Below are positions 8,933 through 16,758 of a stretch of DNA of 29,244 nt, one piece after another (position 1 is the first letter of the stretch; each line of letters opens with the position of its first letter). The notes below the pieces were generated by a model. The model was given only the letters and a program-made list of their open reading frames with translations. It did no database searches and was not told the DNA's origin. Origin of the DNA: JANQRV01 sp964533785. Its GTDB lineage: Bacteria; Bacteroidota; Bacteroidia; Chitinophagales; Saprospiraceae. Where the stretch lies: assembly GCA_964533785.1 (NCBI GenBank), contig CAZHNG010000031.1, positions 1-29,244 on the forward strand, given 5' to 3'. Made by a program: the position numbers and the translations under genes.

Positions 8933-8952
8933 AAGAATTATCGAGAATTCTT
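8933..8952. promoter_or_regulatory. Inverted repeat upstream of secreted hydrolase
   Basis: AAGAATT (8933-8939) and AATTCTT (8946-8952) are inverted with 6 bases between them. The right half includes AGAATTCT (8944-8951), the same octamer found in the palindrome at 7087-7096 in front of the exported protein gene. It lies about 80 bases before the start codon at 9033, a plausible site for an activator. Confidence 0.35.
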
Positions 8953-9032
8953 GTGGGGAATTTCCCTCCTACTCCCCGAGTATGCAATCCCAGTCCTTTT
9001 AATTGCATTTTTTCATTACAAAATATTTTCAA

Positions 9033-11222
9033 ATGAAACGTAGAATTTTTACTTATCTCGTGTTATTATTTTTATTATCCGCGAATGTTTATGCTCAGAA
9101 AGCGGGTGATGTTATAAGTTTCAGCATTATTCCAGATGGAGAAGGCAATCCAAATATTTTATCGGTAGAAGAAACACAGGATCTCATCAATGCCCTTGCG
9201 CCAGATATTGGTTTATCTCCTTCAGTAATCAATTTATTAACCGACATTGATTTTCCAATTCAAAGGTATAAAGTGTTTTACTACACTGAACCCTTAAATA
9301 AAGGAGAAGATCCAGTTGTGGCTAGTGGCTTGGTTGTTTTACCCCTAACAGATTGTCCACTGGACATGTTAGTCTATGGACACGGAACTGTTTTTGGTGA
9401 TAAAACGGTGCCTACACAATTGGGAAGTGCCGGTAACAATGCTGAATTAATCTTCGCCTATTTGTACGGTGGCAATGGCTATTTAACTGTATTGCCAGAT
9501 TTTTACGGTTTAGGAGATGATATCGAAGATCAACCATCTAGTTTAACGGATAAAGAGGATAAATTTCACACTTATTTAGATGAAAAGACCGGCGCTAGTT
9601 CTACCTTTGATTTGATGATAGCGGTAAAAGGTCTCGCCAAAGAAAACGGTATTAAACTGACCCATGATGTTGCTATTGCCGGTTATTCTCAAGGTGGTCA
9701 TACAGGAATGTCCACATTTAAATTTATGCAAGAAAATAAATTCAAAAAAAAGGTACGGAAGGCAGGTTTTCATTTAGAACGTGCAGGATTGGGGGCTGGT
9801 CCTTATAATCTTAAAGGAGTGCAATTCGATGCAATTGCCAATGACGCAAATTACCCTCGCCCTGAGTTTGTCCCGTATATTATTGCAGCTTGCCAAGAGG
9901 CAGGGTTTGATGTTTACGATGTGGATGCAAATGGCTTACCTATTGATGTTTTTCAAACTAACGTATCTTTAGAAGTAGGAGGAGAGCCCATAACGGTGAA
10001 TTTTTCTGCAGATTACAATGAAAATATTCTAGGTCAAACGGGAGATACTCTTTTTTGGACGCTTGTAAATTCTTATGTGGATTTTCTTCAACCTGAATTT
10101 GCCGCCCAAGTTACTACCAAAAGTCCTAGTAATGCAATTTTCAATTGTTTAAAAGAAAACGATATCTCTGACTGGGATAATCGCTTACCTCTTGTGATGT
10201 ATTATTGTTCTGATGACAAAACGGTGGTGCCATCTAATTCCACAATTACGGAGCAAAATTTAGATGAGAATTTACCATTTTGGCTATTCTGGCTGAAACC
10301 TTTGATTAGAAGCACTGATTTGGGAGACTACGATCACGCTAATTGTGTCATCCCCTATGCTTTAATATCAAAAGCCCGCTTTGATCTTTTCCAGACCAAT
10401 TGTTTACAGGACATCATTAACCTCAGATCAGAAGACCCTCAAAATACAAGTAAAGCGGATAAATTAGTACTCAGACCTGTCAATTACTATCATCTAGATG
10501 TTCTTGCCGATAAATTGAGTGCTCCCATTCAGCGGATCGAGTTACAAAAATTTGATGGGGCCATTGCAGCTACTTTCACTGGATTTGAAACAGTTAACGG
10601 CATCATCAGATTAGATGTACGCCAATTAGACCGCGCTGCTTATTTATTGCAGGTATACGATGTAAATGGTCATACGGTTGATGACCTGGCCGTTCTGGAA
10701 TCCGTAGAATTAATCGAGCATAAAGATTATAATCCACTCGCTATTGACTTGGAAAACGAAGAATATCAACTAGATGTTTCGTTATTAACTGAAACAGTGG
10801 AATCATTGGTAATCTATACTAGGGAGGGTAATGTCGTTCGTGAAGTTGATGTCAACAATGCACTGAATCAAATCACTTTTTCTAGTCAAGGCGTTTTCAA
10901 CGGGGATTATATTTTGGAGGTGCGTACTAAAGTCAATAGTTATTTTCTTCCTTTAAAGCCAAAAACCAGAACCATCAGCATTGATGGATTTTCCGTCTAT
11001 CCCAATCCAGCGAAAGACTATGTTGTCATTAGTCTTGATAAAAACGAAACCATATCTGCAGTAAGCATTTTTGATGCACAAGGGAAACTGGTCTGGAATC
11101 AACAAAAGATGCAAGTAAATCTATTTAGACCCCAACTGGAATTGACCGCTGGAATTTATCACTTACAGGTAGTTTCAAGTTCAGGAAAGGTCTTTGTTGA
11201 AAAACTGGTGATTTTAGATTAA
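9033..11222 (+). CDS. Secreted alpha/beta hydrolase with T9SS sorting domain
   Basis: A 729-residue secreted enzyme. ATG at 9033 is chosen because it gives a textbook signal peptide ending in NVYAQ; the frame extends to a TTG at 9003, which adds ten polar residues and is unlikely. An alpha/beta-hydrolase domain follows: YGHG oxyanion-type loop, nucleophile elbow GYSQGG with Ser219, then YYCSDDKTV (likely acid Asp) and DYDHAN (likely His). These resemble secretory lipases and prolyl-oligopeptidase-like esterases. The last 75 residues are a type A T9SS sorting domain (FSVYPNPAKDYV ... GIYHLQV ... EKLVILD), so the protein should be exported through the outer membrane and anchored or released. 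Between them lies a beta-rich region of unclear fold. It probably cleaves an ester or peptide outside the cell; the substrate is unknown. Confidence 0.92.
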   Translation: MKRRIFTYLVLLFLLSANVYAQKAGDVISFSIIPDGEGNPNILSVEETQDLINALAPDIGLSPSVINLLTDIDFPIQRYKVFYYTEPLNKGEDPVVASGLVVLPLTDCPLDMLVYGHGTVFGDKTVPTQLGSAGNNAELIFAYLYGGNGYLTVLPDFYGLGDDIEDQPSSLTDKEDKFHTYLDEKTGASSTFDLMIAVKGLAKENGIKLTHDVAIAGYSQGGHTGMSTFKFMQENKFKKKVRKAGFHLERAGLGAGPYNLKGVQFDAIANDANYPRPEFVPYIIAACQEAGFDVYDVDANGLPIDVFQTNVSLEVGGEPITVNFSADYNENILGQTGDTLFWTLVNSYVDFLQPEFAAQVTTKSPSNAIFNCLKENDISDWDNRLPLVMYYCSDDKTVVPSNSTITEQNLDENLPFWLFWLKPLIRSTDLGDYDHANCVIPYALISKARFDLFQTNCLQDIINLRSEDPQNTSKADKLVLRPVNYYHLDVLADKLSAPIQRIELQKFDGAIAATFTGFETVNGIIRLDVRQLDRAAYLLQVYDVNGHTVDDLAVLESVELIEHKDYNPLAIDLENEEYQLDVSLLTETVESLVIYTREGNVVREVDVNNALNQITFSSQGVFNGDYILEVRTKVNSYFLPLKPKTRTISIDGFSVYPNPAKDYVVISLDKNETISAVSIFDAQGKLVWNQQKMQVNLFRPQLELTAGIYHLQVVSSSGKVFVEKLVILD

Positions 11223-11286
11223 TGAGTTGTTGAGATAAGTCCGAATCTTGCAGTAATGTTTATAAAAACTTAATAAATGAGGCTTG

Positions 11287-11325
11287 AATCCCTGGTGGTT
11301 TTTAAAACTACCAGGGATTTTTATT
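11287..11325 (+). terminator. Terminator after secreted hydrolase
   Basis: Bases 11287-11302 and 11304-11319 form a nearly perfect 16-bp stem (one G-T wobble position) with a minimal loop, and the right arm runs into TTTTT. It lies between the convergent hydrolase and chorismate synthase genes. The T-run is on the plus strand, so it mainly ends hydrolase transcription. Confidence 0.85.
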
Positions 11326-11337
11326 TCACCAATTCCT

Positions 11338-12417
11338 TTAAAGCTGTACCATCCGCTGCCGCAACAAATGATCCGCCAATACCAACGCCGCCATAGCTTC
11401 CACAATGGGCACCGCACGTGGTACTACGCAGGGATCATGACGGCCTTTTCCCGTTACGGTCACGTCTTCTCCGGCCTCATTCACCGATGGTTGGGCAGAA
11501 ACGATGGTGGCTACCGGCTTAAAAGCTACCCGGAAATAGATATCCATCCCGTTGGAAATACCGCCTTGAATACCACCGGAGTGGTTGGTTTTAGTTTTTA
11601 TCTGGCCCTCGTCATTGTAGAAGATATCATTGTGCTGAGAACCTCGCATGGCAACCCCGTTAAAGCCAGAACCATATTCAAAACCTTTGCAAGCATTGAT
11701 ACTGAGCATCGCTTTGGCCAAATCGGCATGTAGTTTATCAAAAGCGGGTTCCCCCAAACCAATTGGACAGCCAGTCACCAACCCACTGACAACACCACCG
11801 ATCGTGTCACCATCTTTGCGCACCGTCTTGATTAACTCAATCATCTGTTCGGCGATCTCCAGGTCGGGACAGCGAACGGGAGTGGACTCTATCCGGGAAA
11901 GATCCAATTCATGGTATGATTTAGCAGTACCCAACGCTCCCACCTGACTGACGTAACCTGCAATTTGTACGCCTTGAGTTTTAAGCAAGAGCTTAGCAAT
12001 AGCACCCGCCGCCACTCTCGCTACGGTTTCCCTGGCGGAAGAACGCCCACCGCCACGGTAGTCGCGTAATCCGTATTTCTGCTGGTAAGTAAAATCAGCG
12101 TGTGAAGGTCGGTATTTATTCGCGATGTGGCTGTAATCTTTCGACCGGGCATCGGTATTAAAGAAAGACATGGCAATGGGAGTACCGGTAGTTTTTCCTT
12201 CAAAAATGCCCGATAATATTTCCACACGATCTCCTTCTTTGCGTTGGGTCACAATCTTCGATTGACCAGGACGCCTACGATCCAGTTCCTGCTGGATAAA
12301 CCCTTCATCAATTTCCAGACCAGCGGGACAACCGTCAATGATCACTCCCAATCCTCTGCCGTGGGATTCTCCGAAGGTTGTTATCCTGAATACCTGCCCG
12401 AAACTGTTTCCTGCCAC
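11338..12417 (-). CDS. aroC: Chorismate synthase
   Basis: A 359-residue chorismate synthase, typical family length. It catalyses the last shikimate-pathway step, EPSP to chorismate, using reduced FMN, in the cytoplasm. Signatures seen are FGESHG (residues 15-20), RPGQ (49-52) and the FMN/substrate loop GGGRSSARET (122-131). The start codon is GTG (12415-12417): no ATG lies in frame just upstream, and the family's conserved N-terminus MAGNS-x-GQ-x-FR begins exactly here. The gene is transcribed alone, convergent with the secreted hydrolase and downstream of sucC on the same strand, separated from it by a terminator. Confidence 0.98.
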   Translation of the reverse strand: MAGNSFGQVFRITTFGESHGRGLGVIIDGCPAGLEIDEGFIQQELDRRRPGQSKIVTQRKEGDRVEILSGIFEGKTTGTPIAMSFFNTDARSKDYSHIANKYRPSHADFTYQQKYGLRDYRGGGRSSARETVARVAAGAIAKLLLKTQGVQIAGYVSQVGALGTAKSYHELDLSRIESTPVRCPDLEIAEQMIELIKTVRKDGDTIGGVVSGLVTGCPIGLGEPAFDKLHADLAKAMLSINACKGFEYGSGFNGVAMRGSQHNDIFYNDEGQIKTKTNHSGGIQGGISNGMDIYFRVAFKPVATIVSAQPSVNEAGEDVTVTGKGRHDPCVVPRAVPIVEAMAALVLADHLLRQRMVQL

Positions 12418-12480
12418 GAAAGAAGGATTAAAGTTTAAAAATGAGAATTTTTAGAAGTGAGCACCTAGAGTTATACTACT

Positions 12481-12528
12481 ACTGGAAAATAAAGGCCAAG
12501 AACTAAAAAGATGGGAAGTTCCTGGCCT
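12481..12528 (-). terminator. Terminator after sucC
   Basis: AGGCCAAGAACT (12493-12504) and AGTTCCTGGCCT (12517-12528) pair over 12 bp with one mismatch and a 12-base loop. Read on the minus strand, the stem is followed by TTATTTT, so it ends sucC transcription before aroC. Confidence 0.8.
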
Positions 12529-12538
12529 ACATTGGTTT

Positions 12539-13747
12539 TTATTTTTCAAGTACCTCGGTTACCAAATCCGCTGCTTCCTGGAGAAGAATGGCTGAACGAA
12601 CTTTTAAACCAGAGTTATCCAATATTTCTTTTGCGATATCAGCATTCGTACCTTGAAGACGAACGATGATGGGTACTTTGATAGAATCACCCATATTCTT
12701 GTAGGCTTCCACAATACCATTAGCTACGCGATCGCACCTTACAATCCCACCGAAAATATTTACCAAAATGGCCTTAACTCTAGGATCTTTTAAAATAATC
12801 CTAAAGGCCTGCTCCACCCTTGCGGCATCGGCCGTACCCCCTACATCCAGGAAGTTAGCCGGTTCTCCGCCGGAAAGCTTTATGACATCCATAGTAGCCA
12901 TAGCCAGACCGGCACCGTTGACCATACATCCTACGTTACCGTCAAGGTTCACAAAATTCAATTGATGTGCATTGGCTTCTACTTCCGTCGGATCATCTTC
13001 GTCCGGATCGTAATACGCAGCCAGGTCTTTATGACGGAAAAGGGCATTATCATCTAATACCACTTTACTATCCACGGCAATAATCCGGTCATCACCTGTT
13101 TTCAAACAAGGATTAATTTCGAAAAGTGAAGCATCGGCTCCCACGAAAGCTTTATACAAAGCGGCGATGAACTTGGTCATGTGTTTGAAGGCCTGACCAC
13201 TCAACCCAAGGTTAAAAGCGACTTTACGTGCCTGAAAGGACTGAAGCCCTAAAGCCGGATCAATGTATTCCTTATGCACCAGATGCGGTGTTTCCTCAGC
13301 TACCTTCTCGATGTCTACCCCGCCTTCTGTTGAATAAACGATTACATTACACTTCTTTTCCCTGTCCATCAAAACAGAGACATAAAATTCTTTACACGCG
13401 TCAAAGTCGGGTGCATAAGCATCTTCTGCGACCAATATTTTACGCACAAGCTTACCGGGTCCATTAAGGCCACCGGGTGTTTGGGGGGTTTTCAACATCA
13501 TGCCCAGGATGTTCCCGGCGTGTTCTTTCAACTCGTCTTCATTCTTGGCCAATTTAACCCCTCCGCCTTTTCCACGTCCGCCGGCATGGATTTGTGCTTT
13601 TACCACTACAACGTCTGAGCCCGTTTCGTTGCGTAGTTGATAATAGGCAGAAACAGCCTCTTCGACGGTATGAGCCAGGATACCTTCCTGAATCGCTACG
13701 CCGTATTGTTTCAATAATTCTTTACCTTGATATTCGTGAAGATTCAT
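12539..13747 (-). CDS. sucC: Succinyl-CoA synthetase beta subunit (ADP-forming)
   Basis: A 402-residue ATP-grasp enzyme subunit that with SucD converts succinyl-CoA to succinate and makes ATP or GTP in the citric acid cycle. The N-terminus MNLHEYQGKELLKQYGV and the nucleotide loop VKAQIHAGGRGKGGGVK are diagnostic. The phosphate-binding MVNGAGLAMATMD and the subunit-contact region FLDVGG and NIFGGIVRCD are also intact. The length fits the family. No sucD lies next to it, so the alpha subunit must be encoded elsewhere, which is common in Bacteroidota. A strong promoter match lies 34 bases upstream (13781-13811) and a terminator follows, so it looks monocistronic. Confidence 0.97.
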   Translation of the reverse strand: MNLHEYQGKELLKQYGVAIQEGILAHTVEEAVSAYYQLRNETGSDVVVVKAQIHAGGRGKGGGVKLAKNEDELKEHAGNILGMMLKTPQTPGGLNGPGKLVRKILVAEDAYAPDFDACKEFYVSVLMDREKKCNVIVYSTEGGVDIEKVAEETPHLVHKEYIDPALGLQSFQARKVAFNLGLSGQAFKHMTKFIAALYKAFVGADASLFEINPCLKTGDDRIIAVDSKVVLDDNALFRHKDLAAYYDPDEDDPTEVEANAHQLNFVNLDGNVGCMVNGAGLAMATMDVIKLSGGEPANFLDVGGTADAARVEQAFRIILKDPRVKAILVNIFGGIVRCDRVANGIVEAYKNMGDSIKVPIIVRLQGTNADIAKEILDNSGLKVRSAILLQEAADLVTEVLEK

Positions 13748-14129
13748 TTATCGGGATTTTTCTTATCTAAAAAACTGTCCCAAAAGTAGGGATAAGTGCT
13801 AATCAAACAAAATTTTTTGATCAATGATGAAGGAAATAATGTAGAAGCCGGAGTCAGATCAGACCAAGAAGGAAACAGTGAGACAGATTGGATCTGAGGA
13901 TAATAGTGGGATTGGCGTCCGGTATTAAAACGGCCCGGCCGCCGGGGGTTACCTTTATTTAAGTGGGTGGGTAAACTTTAAATATAAGACGGCCCACCCT
14001 TCCAACCGAACCAGCCGGGTGGCATCGCAGAATCCTCATTAACGCTGTTATCGTTTCCTTCTTGGTTTTATCGAATCACCAACATTATTCCCAAGCCAAG
14101 TTTTGTACTTTTAATCAAATTTTTCTTTC
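13748..14129. other. Divergent intergenic region with GC-rich hairpins
   Basis: A 382-base gap between divergent sucC and the DUF4442 gene. It holds the sucC promoter and then a GC-rich block unlike its surroundings. CCCGGC/GCCGGG (13934-13946) is a compact palindrome with one central base, and GGGTGGG (13965-13971) pairs with CCCACCC (13993-13999) across 21 bases. Short pieces such as ACGGCCC occur twice (13930 and 13989). No coding frame or RNA gene was recognised. The plus-strand promoter of the DUF4442 gene is not evident. Confidence 0.6.
13781..13811 (-). promoter_or_regulatory. Bacteroidota-type promoter of sucC
   Basis: On the minus strand, TTTG (13808-13811) is followed after exactly 19 bases by TACTTTTG (13781-13788). 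This matches the primary sigma-factor consensus of the phylum (TTTG, 19-21 nt, TAnnTTTG) without a mismatch. It predicts a transcript start near 13774 and a leader of about 27 bases. Confidence 0.75.
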
Positions 14130-14624
14130 ATGAATCAACCGTCGCAAAAAGTCAGTCAGCTCATTAAAAATCTCACCAACCCCTGGAAACTGAGTTTTTT
14201 CCTGTTGTTAAAACTTCCCTCGCTTTTTTTCTGGAAAATCAGGGTTGTCGAATTGAACCCAAATGAAGCCGCAGTGACCATCCCTTTCAATTGGTGGACC
14301 CAAAACCCGTTTCGGTCAGTATATTTTTCCGCCTTGCTCGGAGCGGCTGAATTCTCTACCGGTATCCTGGCATTAATCGCAGTTACTGATACCGATGGCG
14401 TTTCGATGTTGGTTACCAGAGTAGAGGCTGATTTCATTAAAAAGGCCAAGGGAAGAATCGTATTTACTTGCGAAGAGGGAGAAAAAATCCAGCAAGCTGT
14501 CAAAAAAGCGATGGAAACGAACGAAGGACAGCAAGTCACCGTTCAATCAATCGGAAAGATGGAAAACGAAACCGTGGTATGTAAAGTGAGCCTTACCTGG
14601 TCTTTTAAAAAGAAAGTTAATTGA
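14130..14624 (+). CDS. DUF4442 hot-dog fold protein
   Basis: A 164-residue protein of the DUF4442 family, which adopts the hot-dog fold of thioesterases and is related to the C-terminal domain of YiiD. Visible family features are the PSLFFWKIRVVELN strand, the WWTQNPFRSVYFSALLGAAEFSTGILAL region (central hot-dog helix, residues about 55-82) and an HTH-free, beta-rich C-terminus ending in VSLTWSFKKK. A thioester-hydrolysing role on acyl-CoA is possible, but no catalytic residue can be pointed to. The last 8 bases overlap the end of the convergent metalloprotease gene, leaving no room for a terminator between them. Confidence 0.85.
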   Translation: MNQPSQKVSQLIKNLTNPWKLSFFLLLKLPSLFFWKIRVVELNPNEAAVTIPFNWWTQNPFRSVYFSALLGAAEFSTGILALIAVTDTDGVSMLVTRVEADFIKKAKGRIVFTCEEGEKIQQAVKKAMETNEGQQVTVQSIGKMENETVVCKVSLTWSFKKKVN

Positions 14625-16116
14625 CGATCAACTTATCGATCAGCCTTCCTTTTTCGGTGATCACAGAAAACACATAAACTCCGCTTGAGAGATCTTCCTC
14701 AACATTTAGATCCACCCTGTTGGAGCCGGCACGGAAGCGAAAGGAACCAAAATGTGCTATCTCTTGGCCTGAAAGGGAGAATAATTGCAATTCGCCTTCG
14801 AAGAAAGCAGCGCTTTTGATTTGAAGTTGCAGTGCATGCCCCTGGTCAATGGGATTTGGTGACAATGACCAATCTTGTACTGCATCGAGTACCTGGGCAG
14901 ATGTAACAACACCTGACCTGAAGGTAGAAAAGCGCGTAGGTTCCTCACAAGTCGAATAGTCATTGAAAGGCGTAATACGCCAAAAATGCAGCCGATTAGG
15001 CGTTAGACCGGGAATAAAAGCTTCTTCGGCAGTTACCACCAGGGTTTGCTTGCGGGGTGAAGCAAAATTAGGTGCTTCATCCACTTCTACCAGGTAATGC
15101 GTGGCATGAGGCACTTTTGTCCACTTAAGTGTTGCACTATTCGTAGCAATGTTTTGATTCGTAGAAGGAGACAGTAATGTCGGCTGAGCATCGACCGTTT
15201 CAATACTATTAGGGAAATCGTTTCTGACGGGAAATCTGCCGGAACTCATCAAGCTGGCCATCATGACTAACTTTTGTTCTTCTGTGAAGTAGTAATCACT
15301 TCTTTGGCATTTAAAATAATTCATGAATAATTTTTCATCCGGATCAATTTGTTGTCCATCCGGATCTAAAACCACATCTTCGAATTCACAATTGGGCCTA
15401 GGATACTGGTATGCATAATCTGCGGGCGTGTCACACAACATATCGCCTGCCATTTCACAATTGCTGCCGTCCGCTTTTTCAACCATGACGCCCCGGGTAG
15501 TGACTTCGGGTGGTGGTGATCCATGTTTTGCCGGATCATAAGGGTCTTTATCCCAACCGTGAAAAGGGTGAAGAAGCCCCAAATAATGGCCTATTTCGTG
15601 CGAAAGGGTATGGCTTGACCCCAATTGATTATTTTCCATTACGATCCAATCGAAAAAGGAGTTGTAATAGGCTTGCGTTAAACCATTGGGATCAACTTTT
15701 TCCACTACGTAAACATTCAGGGCATCTAAATCTTTATTATCGGCCATCGGCCCAATCTGCTGCTCCGCATGATCTTCATAAGTAGGCGTATCATTGATGT
15801 AATTCACCCAACCATCGAGATAAAACTGAATCCCTTGGTCTGCAAAGTCTCGATTAATCGCACATAATTGTTCTAATACACTTACGTCATCGGCTCTCCT
15901 GCTGCCATCGTCTTTGCCGATCAAGTGAAATTTCACTGCCACATAAATGGTTGAACGGGGCGAAACAAATGCATCACTGCGCATAAATGTTTTGTAGTGC
16001 ACTAATTCTTCCGCGATCCGGTCTGCCATTTCACCGGTAGTACCACAAATGAAAGATTGGGCATGTAAATTCGACATCCCAAGCAGGAGCATAGTTATCA
16101 GACAGTTCTTCAACAT
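14617..16116 (-). CDS. Secreted M43 metalloprotease with T9SS tail
   Basis: A 499-residue secreted metzincin of the pappalysin/cytophagalysin group (M43). A signal peptide ends in LHAQ (residue 20). The zinc site HEIGHYLGLLH gives His173, Glu174, His177, Gly180 and His183, all canonical. The downstream GDMLCDTPADY and Met-turn region LFMNYF...FTEEQKLVMM complete the M43 pattern. After it come a fibronectin-III-like domain (about 318-400, with HATHYLVEVDE and HFWRITPFNDY) and a type A T9SS sorting domain (SPNPIDQG... to the end). It should be an active extracellular protease. It is a tandem paralogue of the gene at 16758-18275, in the same domain order. ACCACTAA lies 11 bases before its start codon. 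Confidence 0.93.
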   Translation of the reverse strand: MLKNCLITMLLLGMSNLHAQSFICGTTGEMADRIAEELVHYKTFMRSDAFVSPRSTIYVAVKFHLIGKDDGSRRADDVSVLEQLCAINRDFADQGIQFYLDGWVNYINDTPTYEDHAEQQIGPMADNKDLDALNVYVVEKVDPNGLTQAYYNSFFDWIVMENNQLGSSHTLSHEIGHYLGLLHPFHGWDKDPYDPAKHGSPPPEVTTRGVMVEKADGSNCEMAGDMLCDTPADYAYQYPRPNCEFEDVVLDPDGQQIDPDEKLFMNYFKCQRSDYYFTEEQKLVMMASLMSSGRFPVRNDFPNSIETVDAQPTLLSPSTNQNIATNSATLKWTKVPHATHYLVEVDEAPNFASPRKQTLVVTAEEAFIPGLTPNRLHFWRITPFNDYSTCEEPTRFSTFRSGVVTSAQVLDAVQDWSLSPNPIDQGHALQLQIKSAAFFEGELQLFSLSGQEIAHFGSFRFRAGSNRVDLNVEEDLSSGVYVFSVITEKGRLIDKLIVN

Positions 16117-16757
16117 TTTCCATAAATTTAGTGGTCACATAAGTTAAGACGCCAAAAATCAGATGCCAGACTTTATGAAATAGATAGTGTGCAATCCTAA
16201 CAGTACTATCAAGACGAAAAACGACCCGAACGTAACACATCAAGCCGTGCGGAAAAACAATGAGGCATCTTTGATCAAGTATTTATAATAGACCAAATAA
16301 TGAGGTCTGAATCTGTATTCCTGGAAATAGCATGGCTGATTCATATCCCTGTTCAATGGAAGTACTTTGCTGTTCACGATAATATGGGAAAGACAGCCAA
16401 CCAGCAATTTTTAACCCCTATGAATGTTGGTATAAAAAGCAGAACATCACATTGGAGAAAACATTATTTTCCCAATGTGATGTAAGAGCCAAGGAGGAAC
16501 TCATCAGAATTTTTCGGAAGGTATTATTTCAGGCACAAATAAGCTCGTTTCTCAACCTGTTATTTCCCTTCGAATAAATCTGGTATTTATTATTTTTTGG
16601 ACTTTTGACGCTAGACACTAGACGCTAGATTTTAGACAACAAAAAACTGATATTCAATGGATATCAATTTTTCAGAATAAATAAAATTTCCATTGATTGT
16701 CAATTAGTTAGAATTTTTAGTCTAACTTCTAGAGTCTAGCGTCAAAAGTCTGGTATT
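16117..16757. other. Intergenic region between protease paralogues
   Basis: A 641-base gap. From right to left it holds the MITE-like palindromic repeat (16580-16758), an isolated 12-bp hairpin (16444-16483), a stretch around 16290-16500 with an open but unconvincing 61-codon frame, and the leader of the upstream-lying protease gene (16117-16140) with the ACCACTAA motif. No RNA gene, transposase or recognisable gene remnant was found. Confidence 0.6.
16444..16483. repeat. 12-bp perfect stem-loop
   Basis: ACATCACATTGG (16444-16455) and CCAATGTGATGT (16472-16483) are perfect inverted repeats with a 16-base loop. There is no T-run on either side. It lies far from both neighbouring stop and start codons, so it is neither an obvious terminator nor an operator. 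Confidence 0.75.
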
Positions 16758-16758
16758 T
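16580..16758. mobile_element. MITE-like palindromic repeat with heptamer ends
   Basis: A 150-bp element (16601-16750) begins with GACTTTTGACGCTAGAC and ends with its exact 17-bp inverse (16734-16750). Each end continues as a heptamer array: GACGCTA-type units at 16608-16635 and TAGCGTC-type units at 16716-16743. Inside, TCAATGGA (16655-16662) pairs with TCCATTGA (16689-16696), with further imperfect pairing outward, so most of the element can fold on itself. TCTGGTATTT occurs on both sides (16580-16589 and 16749-16758) like a 10-bp target duplication, though the right copy overlaps the element end by 2 bases and includes part of the protease stop codon. There is no coding capacity, so any mobility would need a transposase in trans. 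Confidence 0.6.

Noticed and set aside
9003..9032. TTG start ten codons upstream for the secreted hydrolase
   Set aside because: It would place polar residues before a clear signal peptide. ATG at 9033 gives a normal Lys-Arg-Arg signal start.
11284..11733. A 149-codon plus-strand frame opposite the aroC gene
   Set aside because: Its codons run antisense to conserved chorismate synthase sequence, and it begins inside the terminator hairpin of the secreted hydrolase.
16300..16485. A 61-codon plus-strand frame between the proteases
   Set aside because: No signal peptide, domain or plausible initiation context; its end runs into the hairpin at 16444-16483. Treated as chance.
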